Under the pieces are notes generated by a model that saw only the letters and a list, made by a program, of their open reading frames with translations, was not told the origin of the DNA and searched no databases. Shown in pieces: positions 12,214 through 26,286 of a DNA stretch of 47,500 nucleotides. Each line of letters begins with the position of its first letter. Within the stretch, counting starts at the first letter, position 1. Source of the stretch: Glandiceps talaboti (Eukaryota > Hemichordata > Enteropneusta > Spengelidae); NCBI RefSeq assembly GCF_964340395.1, contig NC_135562.1, positions 1,667,501 through 1,715,000 on the forward strand, written 5' to 3'. Both the position numbers and the translations under genes were made by a program.

Positions 12214-15200
12214 CATTCAAGGAATAAAACTATGGACACAATCACATAATTTACATCAGTGAAAAAGTTTACTTGCATAAGTAACTAGGTATAATTTGAC
12301 AAAATGTACTGAGTACATGACATCTTACAAGTTCATCTTCTTTGAGTTCCCTACACAGTCACTTACCATGTCTTAGAAGTCCGTGTTCTGAGTTCCCTAC
12401 ACAGTCACTTACCATGTCTTAGCAGTCCGTGTTCTATGAGTTCCCTACACATAGCTACAGCTTGCTTCATGGACTTAACTTCTTTGTCTTTTACCAAAAT
12501 ATCAACTACATCTTTTCCTGAAAAACACTGAAAATGCACACAACAATGTTGTCACATGTAATTTATGCACAGCATCAAAATAATGACTCATTAAATGCAC
12601 ATTACATTTTCTGAGTTCTTGTAAATTATGTAATGCAGTCAAATTTAGACACTGACATCAATGACATGTATATTACTGTATCAAGGCACCTTTGTGCTAG
12701 ATTTAAAATTATCAGTGGCTTCGAATCTCAAGATCTCTTTCCACCACAAGAGATGCACAGCCATGGATAGCCTCTTGATTACAGAAAGTAAGACACATAT
12801 CGGGACAAACAGACAGAGTTGCATCTATTACCTGCAACCATTGATGACTTAAACCATAAGATTGCACTAAATTTCAAACTATCCCAACTACAGATTAACT
12901 TACATTTCTGTAAATTTCACCATCTTCTTCTAAATCTTTGACGACTGCATGTCGCAATCCTCCCCTAAACAACCTACAGACAGAAAGTTTTGAGAAACAA
13001 ACATGTTTAGTTTTATGTTGTCAATGTCAAATTATTTTTACCACTTAATTACAGTTAAAGACTTCAAATAAACTTAACACACTATGAAAGTGATACAAAT
13101 ATGAAATTATTCACTCATTACAAAATATATTACTCTGGTAATCAAGCCTTCGGTTTTCTAAGACAGACACAAACTTAAACTATTGTCACAACATGTTGAT
13201 ACAACAGTGATAAGGTGTTAAATGGACTTTGGTTTAATTACTCTCAGTAGGTGGCATCTCTAAATAATAGTTTATTTAGAGTTACATGAACTTGCAGTGC
13301 TGTTTTGGGACTTCCAATGTTCACTGTATGTTGATCACAGGATGCTTAGAATCACATACCTGCGGAACCACTATCACCCACTTGTGTAATCTACCACATT
13401 GAAGAACAATAGATTTAGTTTGCATCTATCTTAGTAAACCGAAGGTTAGATTACCAGTGTCGTAAGTTCCACTACACATGTTCCGTTCTTCAGGTTTTTT
13501 TTACATGTACAAACTCTTACAATTACAATATCTGTGACTTTGTCATATCTCTACATCAAATTTGACACACAGTACCATCAAGACCCTTTAAACCTACACT
13601 AGCTGTAACTGGTGGAGTATTGTTATTTCAATCAGAAAACCAACAAACCATTCAAATCGTTAAAATGTGAATAATGAGACATTGTACATGTTAATTAGAG
13701 GTTGATTTCATCAATAAGTAGTATATTAACAATCAATCTGATTAAAATCCGATGTGGTGAAAGTGGCTAAATGCTTTATTTACCTCTATTTCCATCATTT
13801 TGTGTCGTTTGTTTTTGTTCCGAGTGATCACGAAAAGGCGGCAATCACTTGGAACAAAAACAAAGGACACAAAACGATGGAAATAGAGGTAAATAAAGCG
13901 TTTAGCCGCTTTCACCACATTGGATTTTAATCAGATTGAGGAACAGGTTGAAATCGCTATTGAGTTGAGTCGCTGTTTTTTGGGTGCAGACCAACAAATC
14001 AATTTGACTGGATTTATTGTAGTAAACTGTACCATAATATGTACACAGCTGTACATGTGTATCCACAGGTAATTCAATGCAAAGTACAGTATTTACTAGT
14101 AAATCATTATATCCAACAAAATAGGTTTAGTTCAGCTGTTATACTCCATATTTCCTTAATAGCTAAATGAGTAACAATTGTAGTTCAGTAACATATCAAT
14201 ATCTCCATGTTAATTTCCATCACCTTTGTATCAAATTTACAACATTTCTATAAATCACCACTAGGGGGAGCTATTCATTAGCATTGTTATTCACCTGTAC
14301 ACAACTACAGTAGTCAAACTTCAATAAAATTGTGTTTGAACTGTCAAATATTAGCATTGTTTAATTTCCACCTCTTAACTATGGTAAACAAATAACTCCA
14401 GTCACAATAAGTTGACTCTCTGATTTTAACAAAAGAAGTTGTGTGTTTTTGATTCTATTTATTTAAATTTTGGGTGTGGTTCATATATTGTTTGTATATT
14501 GATATCAGTATCAGTTTATAGTAACAGATATTTCACATGAGGACCTACTTAAACTTCAACAACTGACAATTTTTACATCAAAGTTGGAGACACTGGGTAG
14601 ACTGATAGGCTCTAGTTGTTTTTGGTGATTGTATCATCATCACTTGCTATTATCGCTTATTTAATAAATACAGTGTTAAAAGTTATAGTGGCACAAACTG
14701 AAGTCATAAGATTTTTATTCCAGTGGTCCACAAATATTACAGTCTAGTGCTATCCTTTATTGAATCTCAAAATCTCTCTTACAGGGTTAGAGATTATTTG
14801 ATACCACATTGACATCCAGACTACAGACAATGGTGAATTAGTGGTACAAGAGTGGTGGTGGTGGTGGTGGTGGTGGTGGTGGTGGTGGTGGTGGTGGTGG
14901 TGGTGGGGGGGGGGGGGGAATGGCTGACGACACATTGAATGGACCGTAATCACTGACATCCAGACTACAGACAAAGGTGAATTAGTGGTACTAGAGTGGG
15001 GGGTGGGGTGGGGGTGGGGGGAGCGGCTGACAACACATTGAATGGACCGTAATCACTGACATCCAGACTACAGACAAAGGTGAATTAGTGGTACTAGAGT
15101 GGGGGGGTGGGGTGGGGGTGGGGGGAGCGGCTGACAACACATTGAATGGACCGTAATCACTGACATCCAGACTACAGACAAAGGTGAATTAGTGGTACTA

Positions 15201-18200
15201 GAGTGGGGGGTGGGGTGGGGGTGGGGGGAGCGGCTGACAACACATTGAATGGACCGTAATCACTGACATCCAGACTACAGACAAAGGTGAATTAGTGGTA
15301 CTAGAGTGGGGGGTGGGGTGGGGGTGGGGGGAGCGGCTGACAACACATTGAATAGACCGTAATCACTGACATCCAGACTACAGACAATGGTGAATTAGTG
15401 GTACTAGAGTGGGGGGTGGGGTGGGGGTGGGGGAATGGCTGACAACACATTGAATAGACCGTAATCACTGACATCCAGACTACAGAGACAATGGTGAATT
15501 AGTGGTACTAGAGTGTGTGTGTGTGTGTGGGGGGGGGGGGGGGAGACGGCAATGGTGAATTAGTGGTACTAGAGTGGGCCACAATGAATAGACCATAATC
15601 TTCAGTAACAGCCATATCAATATTTTTGACAATATCAGCATTTTTTGGCAATATCAGTATTTTTGACAATATCAGTATTTTTGACAATATCAGTATCTCC
15701 CAACAATATCCACCATTACATTTTATCAAATACAACAACTATCATAAACACTTCACTACATCATCAAAATAACTGTCTATGACGTACTTTTTTGAAATGT
15801 TTGACTAGGGAAGAAATAAATATCACTTAAAAGTTTGACATTTTGGTCAATCTAAGTCAATAAATTAATGTAACACACTCCAAAATTAATATAATATTTG
15901 CTGAGAGATATTAATATTTGAACAGCTGTTCTGGCACAGAAAACTATCAACTATAACATCCTGTCTATTTCCGATAAACATTTTTGGACCAGAATATTTA
16001 ATTTTCCCCTCCTTTTAACTGTTAATAACATGGTGGCATTCTGTTTTCACTTAATTTAATTTCAGAATCACAAATACCTTCTGTAAGGGATGGGGGGGGG
16101 GGGGGTACCCTTCTCAGATCACCAGTACCTTGGAAGATTCATTTTTTAACATCTGTCAGAAGCAACACTGTAATTTGACTCATCATTATATTCTGGGTCA
16201 CCTTGTCCCTAAATTTAGACCATTCATTAAAAACACTTCTGATCAATTCTTTTCCTAGAAAACTTAACATTTATTGTTACGATTTACATCTCCACTCACA
16301 CGTAGGCATCTAGACTACCTGTACCTTGGAACATTCATTCTTTAACATTTGTTATAAGCAACACTAGAATCTGAAACTCATTATATTCTGGATCACCATG
16401 AATTCAGGCTGTGCATTAAGAACACTTCTGATCAGTTATTTCCTTACTTGAATGAAAGTTTTCCCATTGCCAATGAAATTGCAACAATATGGTTAACATT
16501 TCTAGTCTGTGACTCACTAAAAAGAATTACATGCCAGAATGAATGGAATTTAAGATGACATTAATAGACTCCAAAAAGTAACAAAAGTTCAAAATCTAGG
16601 TCATCTCTAGAGGTCATCTTTAACTGGACTCTTTGTCAAATAACTAAAGATATCAGCTGTTGGCCATACTTGTACTGTAACTCAGTCTCTTTGTCAAACA
16701 ACTAAAGATATCAGCTGTTGGCCATACTTGTACTGTAACTCAGTCTGTTATACAGGTCATTGGGGGTGGGAAAAAGCAAAAGTACACAAGTGCTGACTCA
16801 GCAGTTTAACAAACAATCATGGACAAGTCTACAATATATAAAGTTGTGTTCTATATGTAAAGTTATGGTGGCCATACTTCATACTTGTACTCATTCTTCA
16901 CAGGTTATTGTTAATGGGGAAAGTGTCAAATTCTGACTCAGCAGTTTAACAAACAATTGTGGACAAGTCTACAATATGTAAAGTTGTGTTCTATGGAACA
17001 GTCTACCAACCCATATTAAGCAGTGCAAAATAATTCATACTTTTAGGAATACATACATAAATCATATTATGTCAGAGAGAATGACCTCCAGTATGGTGTA
17101 ACTGGATGGTGGTGTAAATTTTGTCAATCTGTTGATATTGTTATTTTCATTTTGTTAAACTTTGCTTCTGCATTGTTTGTACTTTCCTTTGTGTGTGGTA
17201 TGGAATGTTTTTGGAGAATGGTAACAGGGCCCAGGGGGAAATCAGCTTTTGTTGTTTCCTGGCTACCCTGTTTTTAAATAAATTTTACTACTACTACTAC
17301 TGCAATGGGATTACAATGTTACTCCATATTTCAAGGAATCACTGAATAATATATGAAACTTTTAAACATATAAAAATAACAATTATCATGATAGTTAGTT
17401 TGCTAATCAAGAAATGTTTTGTACATTAAATAATTGCAACTGTACATTTTGAAGAATGTCAAAAAAAGATTTTGGTCTATAAATTTAAACTTTGACATTT
17501 GAATTCATTGAATTTATACTTTCAGAGGTAAAAGCTGACAAAGTTACTTTAGTATGGTTTCTTGATTCACACCATTGTCTATTGTTAATAATATCACGTA
17601 ACTAATACTTACATACCTTGTTTGTTTGTTTGACTCTATTTAAACTCGATAAATTGTTGAGCCAAAGGCTCTTCTAACACAATGTCGAGAAGTGTTAGAA
17701 GTACCTTGGTACTTATTAAAATATAATTTTGTACTCAGATATTACATAAATAAAATATACTGATAAACTCGATAAATTGTTGAGCCAAAGGCTCTTCTAA
17801 CACAATGTCGAGAAGTGTTAGAAGTACCTTGGTACTTATTAAAATATAATTTTGTACTCAGATATTACATAAATAAAATATACTGATAAACTCGATAAAT
17901 TGTTGAGCCAAAGGCTCTTCTAACACAATGTCGAGAAGTGTTAGAAGTACCTTGGTACTTATTAAAATATAATTTTGTACTCAGATATTACATAAATAAA
18001 ATATACTTACTTCATATGTAATTTTTGTACTCAGATATTACATAAATAAAATATACTTACTTCATATATAATTTTGTACTCTGATATTACATAAATAAAT
18101 ATACTTACTTCATATGTAATTTTTCTGCTTTGAGGTAGACACTGGTAACCCTTGTTTTAGGAAATGAATTGTCATCCTTTCTAAATCTATAGAATAAGTA

Positions 18201-21200
18201 CTCGTCTTTAAATAGGTGATCATCACAAACTGTGAGGGAGACAAACAGACAAGATTAGGATGAGAATAAGTTGTTAATCTATGCATTCATTGAGATTCAG
18301 TTGTTTATAGCGTTGAAGAAAATCTAGTGATATCCATGGCAACGAATCTAAAGATGCAATATGCATGGCATTGAATCTAAAGATCTCTCTTAGCCTTGGT
18401 TAACGCTCACAATTTTACATCAGCACAAAATCAGCATCTCTATAAACATGCTAACAAGAAAACAGCTTGAGACTTGCAACACTTGCAGCACTTATGTAGA
18501 CACGCCTGAGATCTCAGTGTCATGTGATCAGTGTCGTGTGATCAGTAGCTGACAATTAAAACTGGGTGTCAAGGTACTGGAAAGTGTTCTTCTTCACACT
18601 ATCAAATAGTCCTGCTACTAGACCTCTCTGGCTATTCTGCTCATTGTGAATGTAATCAAAGGTCGTTAGTGAGGGCGATAGCTTGGGCATTTGCCCTTGA
18701 TTGCACCACAGCCCCTACTATATTTGATATGATTGCACCTTCAGAAGAAAGCCCGAGGACTAGCAGCTAGACTAACTATCAAACTGACATACAATGATAC
18801 ATAAACAATAGTGGGTGTCTCTGGATGTAGATTTATGAAATACTGCTTTCGTCAGTTTGTTTATATCTCTGAAAGTTGGTCACATGGTAAAAACGATAAC
18901 ATGACTAAGTTTGACAGATGTAAACAAACTACTAAGAACATTGATGAATCTACATCAGATGCACCCAATGTTAATTTTGTATCAATGTCAATATTGTGAT
19001 AAGGAGAAGGTTTTTCAGCACCTTCAAAGACAGTTTTAACTGTTCATCAATGACAGCATTTCTAGACAAATAGTGCAAGGGTTGTAGCTTTTTACTTACC
19101 ATGATGAATGACATGGAATTCTTGTAAAATTCTCAATAACTTCACAGCACTCTGTCTGTCAGGAGCTTCTTTACGTTTTACTAACCAATCAACTAACTCT
19201 TGCGCAATAAAACTATTTTTATAAACACGGAAATGATAACGTCTGTTCTGTATGACAGGTGGAATACATGTGTGTAGCCTCTGTCTGTAATGAAATAGAC
19301 AAAATCAGATTGTTAAAAATGTGAGTCCCAATAATATAAATATAACAGTTGTCAATTACACAGAATACATGTGTGTAGCCTCTGTCTGTAATGAAATAGA
19401 CAAGATCAGATGTGAGTCCCAATAATATAAAAATAACAGTTGTCAATTGCACAGAATACATGTATGTAGCCTCTCGTTTGACAGACAGTTTATTTCAGAT
19501 CAGTGTTTTTGCTAAGGGTTGGTAACAGGAAAGGGGAAAATCTGAGGAAACTGGCATAGTTTCCAAAATATAATACTATGTAATACCATAATAGTATTGG
19601 GGAGTATCAGTTAAATGACATGGGAACTTAGGTAGATTTTACCTACTTACCACTCATAACAAAATCACTAGGTAGATGCAATACCAGTATACAGCCTTTG
19701 TTTGTTATCAACTGTGTATATTTTGTTAAGTGTACACAGCCTTTGTGTTATGAAATAGCATGCATTTTGAACTAATTATAGAAACAGACATAGTTTGTGA
19801 CTACATGGAATTAATGTATGAATGAACTATGCCAAGATATAAATATATATTGCAGAGTCTGTCTGTTATGAAAAAGACATGCAAATATTTATTTGCACAT
19901 ACTACACAGTGTTTTTGCTAATGTTAGGGAACCCCGGTAACAGAAAATGGTTAAAATGGCAGTGTTTCCCCCTTAGAATCTATGGTAATTTTGTTTGAGA
20001 ACCTAGGTAATAGGACATAGAAACCAAGAAACCCAAATATAATTTAGCTATACATACATTCAATAATTATTGTCCAAACGTCCATTTTAATATTTATATC
20101 GGTGTATTACTAGATGTCTAAACATGTCTATAAATTTATATTAAAATATGTTATAAATTTAATTGCACAGAATATATGTACACGTAGCCTATGTCTGTTA
20201 CGAATTAGACAAACACACAAGTTATTTGTTAATTGTAAGGAATATATTCACTGGAGGTCAGAATACCAACAATATCTACAATTCTCTAGCTAGTTTTATC
20301 AAGTTATTTGTTAGTTGTAAGGAATATATTCACTGTAGGTCAGAATACCAACAATGTCTACAATTCTCTAGCTAGTTTTATCACCAGTAGACAATTTGTC
20401 ACATTCTTTTTATTTCCTTTCAAGCCTAAAAATTTACGAGCTCATCCTTGTATTGTAACTGAGTGTTTTGGAATAGTTTTGAAAGTCCAGATATAACATG
20501 TTGTCTAACGTTGAAAATATGTTTACAACTTAGGGTTGGCCTGAATTAGTTGCTAGTACTAATCCCCCTTTTCCACGTATCGTGTAATCATTTACCATTA
20601 GTACAATTATTTTTATAGTATATAATAAGTCCAAATTTATATTTCTAGGAATCAATGACTACACTATTAAATGTAGAACACAAAAACAAGTCACAGTACC
20701 ACGGTCCACTCTAACTGTTATCAATATTATCATGTAAAGATTTAAGTGTCCAAATATCCTACACTGTAATGAAATGTTGACATGAAAATGTAAATTTCAC
20801 AACTCATGAACTGACTATTGTTTTATATCATGTGCAATCAGATTAAAATCTGATTTAGAAATACAACTCTATTCCTTTATTTACCTCCATTTCCTTCATT
20901 TTGTGTTGAATTTGTTGTTCTGGGAATAATCACTTTCTTACTGGAAGAGGAAGTCAACCACTCGAAGAACAACAAAATCGAAAACAAACAACACTATACA
21001 AATGAATGGAGGCACCTAAAGGACTTATGTCATATATTTCAATCAAACTGTCACCATATACAATGTAATACAGAAGTGAAGTAGATAATGCTACTGTTAA
21101 ACAAACTTTACACATTTCCTTTTTAAGATTTAGAAAGTAACATAACTTATAGTAAAGTAGCATATGACTACTTCAAACTAGTAGCAGTAGTTTCTTTAGC

Positions 21201-24200
21201 AAGTACTCAATAGTTTGGCCTTGAAATAAATATCAACCAATCTTTATTATCCTACATACAGTGATACACTACCAGAGATTGTGGTATGGTACAGAATTTG
21301 AAAAACAAAAATGAAATATGCATACAGATTGTATATTGAGCATAAGAAATTACTGAACTGAACTTTCAACTAAAAACAATCAATAATTTCACATTACACA
21401 AGGTATTTGAGTTTGAAGTCATTTTTCTGATGATTCCTAGGTTTAACATAATGAACTTAGTGAACAAAATTAATCACAAGTTATTAGGTTTCCAGTTCCT
21501 TTCTGACAACCTTCTTGGCCATTGCAATTGAGATGTGTATTTGCCTTTGTTCTTTTTTTGATAGCAGGTAGGTGGGGCATGTTTTTAATAGATTAGAATG
21601 GCCTTCAAACACTTCTCATGACATTGGAGTGGCATTTTGTCATTTGTTTTGGGTGAATTCTAACCAGTCTCATGACATTGTACTGGTACTGGTTGATTTG
21701 TTTTGGCTGAACACAACAAAAGTAAACAAGGCCATAACATACAGCTACCAGTGTCCACTATGTTATCACCAATGTTGTTATGAAAGCGAAACTAGTAAAT
21801 GGAAATAATAACGCCACTAGTACAAATTAGCTTAGTTTTCACTTTTGAGTGTCAACCCATAACATGATGAAATAAAGTTAATGGGCTATGTAATCAGAAC
21901 AAAGACATGAATTTTGTTAGGGGCTGGGAGGGGTGTGAGATTATAAATAATGACGTATCTACTTCAACCATATCCAACAATGTGAGTACATTCCTAGAAT
22001 CACTTAATACATGTGAGTAATAAATCTATATTACTACTAGAGATTTACCACAATATTTATAGTTTTCGAAATCCGAAATAATTAACAAAATAGAAAATAC
22101 TGTCACAAACCTGAATATATTGTATATTATTTTGTCTATTTGTATCAGACCTTTAAAACCAACACAGGTTCAGTCCTAATACAGAAGTGTATGCAATGTG
22201 TGGATTTATACACATAAAAACAAACATGTGTACCGGGTAATACAGTATGTACAGTGTACATGTTTGAGGAAACATTTGTTCACAATGACACCATACAATG
22301 TATATATTGATTGCTGCCCATTGTATTGTGAAAACTAGACTGACAATATGTAACAGTCTAGTTATGAGAATAATACACGGAAATTGTTATATCACCTTAT
22401 TTGTACATCAAATTTCCATAATTTTTTATTATATAAAATCCTTTATTATTTTACAAATATTTCTTTCAATAGTACTCTGCAACCTAAAAAAGTTTTAGAT
22501 TGACAAGTAAAATGTTAGGTTAGGGTTTAGTAAATAGAAGAACACATTATTTTATTGATCAGTCCATGCATAAACCTATTCCTACGTTCCAATACAGAAA
22601 TAAACTATGACATACCAAGAACACTATTAAAAAACACAATACCACACATACCACGATATAATAGGACTAAACATGTCTACCATTGAATGGATATGACGGA
22701 TATAACGTCTCAATAAGTCATCTATTTTATTCTATTTTAATGTAAAGCTTGTCATTAAACTGGTATCAACACATCCACTAAATCATTACTAATACAAATT
22801 AATTCTATTTTTGTACAATTTTACATATAAAGTGACCCCTTTTAACAAAACAGTTCAAGGTTGGCTTCCATTTCAACTTTGTACGTATCAAGTGACAATA
22901 TTATATTTGTTTTTTATGAGTCAGTTATTATTGAGTTGTGGTAATAAATTTAATTTTTATATATGGTGTTTATACATTGATGAGTTACCAACACTACCCC
23001 AGTAATTACAGTGTATGTCTTTGCTTGTGTCGTGTCTGGTTACCACAAGCAAGCAAACACAAAGTGTTTTTTGTGGGTTGTATATTTTTGGTTACCACAA
23101 GCAAGCAAAGACATCAGTGTTTTTTTGTGGGTTGTAGATAACAGCATAATGTTATAATCAAAACATTTCAAAGTAGGTCACGCTACGAATTAAACAAAAA
23201 TAGGAATTCCTAACATATCAAATAAATACAGATAAATCTGATGTTACATGTAATGTTCACTCAGTATATAACAGAAGTACTATGGCACAAATATAGTATG
23301 GGTGTTTACAGTTACACCTTTAGATTGGGGGTGGGGTCCTATTCCTTATGTTGGAAAGTTTACCATCCGATGTAGTCTGGACAATATCTATAGCCTCCTT
23401 GAATCTGACAATGCTTCATATTCAAAGCCACAGATAGCCTCCAGACTACATCTGAGAATCTCAAATGAGGACATGCCCACCCACATCAGTAAAGTCATTT
23501 AGTATGTAAACATACTGTCATTTGCACCTTGAATTGTATGTACATGTACAAGTAGAGAGATCTTCACAGATAGCATTTTGAGGAGGGTAAGGGTACAAGT
23601 ATGTTTGACTTTGTGAAGGTGTGTCTGTGATGTACATGTATGTGAATCTGTGTATACATACATACATGTATGTCTGTGTGAATGTGTGTATACACACATG
23701 TATGGCTGTGTATCTCTGTGTACAAGTATGTTTGACATTGTGAATGTGTGTCTGTGATGTACATCATTACATGTATGTCTGTGAATGTGTGTCTGTGATG
23801 TACATGTATGTCAGTGAATGTGTGTCTATTTACATGTACATGTCTTTGTGAATAGAACAACCTTCTACTTTTATTACAGTGACCTTTTGGATTATCCCTA
23901 ATATTCACACAAACACAATTTGATGAAAAACACAAACAAAAATTCTTAAAGAAGTGATGACCTTGTGATGGTTGGATTAGGCATAATATGTAAATTATAC
24001 ACAAATAGAAATTCTCACTTAATCACTCCAGTTATTTTTCACTTTCTCTTTTCAATTTCAACTTTCACACATTTGGGATTCCATTTCTTTGTCAAATGAT
24101 TCAAGTGATGAGTCATGTGACCAACCCAGTAAACAAGACAGTTTTATGCTTTCACTGTGTTTAGTTTTTCAAAAGTTTAAAAGTCCATATTTTTTAAAAT

Positions 24201-26229
24201 ATTTTTTTATTCATGTGCGAGTGTCTGATTCAGGTAATGTTTACCATTGTTTTCCATATGGTCTCTGTCTTATTTATTTATTTCTATCAGATGTACAGCC
24301 ATTACAGCTTGGAAGAACAGTTTTATATTGCCTTTTTCCGCATCCACTATTTCTCGTTTTGCATTTTTTTTCCTTCTTGAATACGTAAAAAATAAGTTTA
24401 TGTTCCGCAGTGAAAAACTAGGTGAGGTCAGGTAACAGGAACCAAACAATTATTTTTATGGTCTTATATTGGATGGTTCTTGAGTTACAACAACATTTAG
24501 AAAGAGATATTTTTCTACATAACTTTAAAGCCTTAATTTAAAAGTCTTGGTATTTGAAATTTTTTAAACTTTTCAGAAAAACATGACTCACATTTATTGC
24601 CAATATTCACTCAGACAATAGATATAGAAATGGATAATAACTATTTGATATCAAAAACTTATTAGTATATTATTACACAATTTCATAAGTAAATGGAAAT
24701 TTTGAAACCTTTAAACAAATGTACAGATTTTGTTCTCCAGATCACAGTACTTCCTGATCTTGCAAGAAAAGGCTAGCACAATCCAGAATCTAACCAAATT
24801 TGTAGTATCATTTTATAATGTAAAATCCAGAGTGAGATTATTAATCAAATTTAGGACAACTTCACTATTGTTTATTATCATTTATTATAATTCTCTTTTA
24901 ATAGTTTTCCGTATTTCCATATCTTATGGACTAATAATATCCTAAAATATTTAATTGACTATTAAATACAATTCACATTCACATTCACTCACAGGAGACA
25001 ATCAGAACTATTCCATCACTGACATTTGCGTGAGTACATGTCATAATTTCGTCATTTCCACAAGTACAGACTTTGTTCTTTTGAATTTGTTCCTCCTGAC
25101 CTTGCAAAAATGTTTTTGTGTATAGTAGTCTATATGACCTTTGACCTGTATTTCACAATCATTGTACATGTGTACTAATAGACTAATACTAGTAATGACC
25201 TACATACAACTTGAGACACACCCACTTGTTTTATACCAATTTCCCGCCAAATTAATTTGACAAAAAATTCTTGCCTCTCTGCAAAAATTAACAAATCCAG
25301 ATATAAGTTAACTTTTAAACTGTTATGTCAGAAATAATAATAATTTTGAATATATTCACATCAAAATTTCAGTCTGAATGTGGTAGTTTGTTAAAAAGAT
25401 TTAAAACTTATAAAAGTAAAGAGAAAATTTATATTTTGTGTTTATGGAGAGAGAAATACTGTCTACACATCAAAGCCGGAGTACAATGTCATGTATATAA
25501 GTAAGTGACAGAAGTCAAGGTACTTTGATCATATGTTTAACCACAATGGTATACTTCGCACAGGAGACGTGACAGGAATTCCTTATACTGTTTTCAGGGT
25601 TGTAATCTCTAGAGTCCAGTAACTCTGCAGGGTTAACACTAGGTGTGTCCTTGTCTGCTATTACACAGCCTTTATACTGCATGTTTTGATAAGACGGCTA
25701 TTTCATTTCCATACAATACATACATATCACATCACATGCTGTGACTCTCATTGCTATAACTTAGGTTATTCCAGGTCACTTTAAAGTAGAAAACAGGAAT
25801 GGTAAAATTGAAACCTATGGCTAGCTTACAGACTCCTCCCTACACAATTAGTGTAGTCATAGAATCAGTTATATATACAAGTACATGCTATGTACAACCT
25901 GAACTAGCCTAAAGTATCCAGGTGATAGGGGAAATAACGAAATCCCTATCTGCATAGATTCCAGGCTAAACCTAAACGATATAAAACTTGCATTATCAGA
26001 ACAAAATAATCTAAACAGGTCTAATATTATGTGTGTGTACATGTGTGTATGTGTGTGCATGTGTTTGTGTGTATATGTATGTATATATATGTGTGTAGTG
26101 CACTAGTGTGTGTGTCACTGTGTATGTGTGTGTATGTGTTTGTATGTGTGTGTGCATGTCTTTGTGTGTAATGTATGTATATATGTGTGTGTAGTGTGTC
26201 ACTGTGTATGTGTGTGTATGTGTGTGTGC

Positions 26230-26286
<57 letters not shown>

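Larger units (their letters stand above)
19262..20215 (-). repeat. Repeated copies of the DEPTOR exon 2 acceptor region
   Basis: The exon 2 start with its acceptor (plus strand GAATACATGTGTGTAGCCTC then TGTCTGTAATGAAATAGAC) is at 19262. Close copies are at 19363 and 19454, about 101 and 91 bases apart with intervening AATAATATAA(A)ATAACAGTTG. More decayed versions keep AGCCT.TGT.TGTTA.GA near 19693, 19735, 19858 and 20165. All lie upstream of exon 2 in transcript order, inside intron 1. Confidence 0.88.

Noticed and set aside
14750-14974. Minus-strand frame with a polyhistidine run
   Set aside because: The histidines come from the (GGT)n repeat read backwards. No domain and no splice context.
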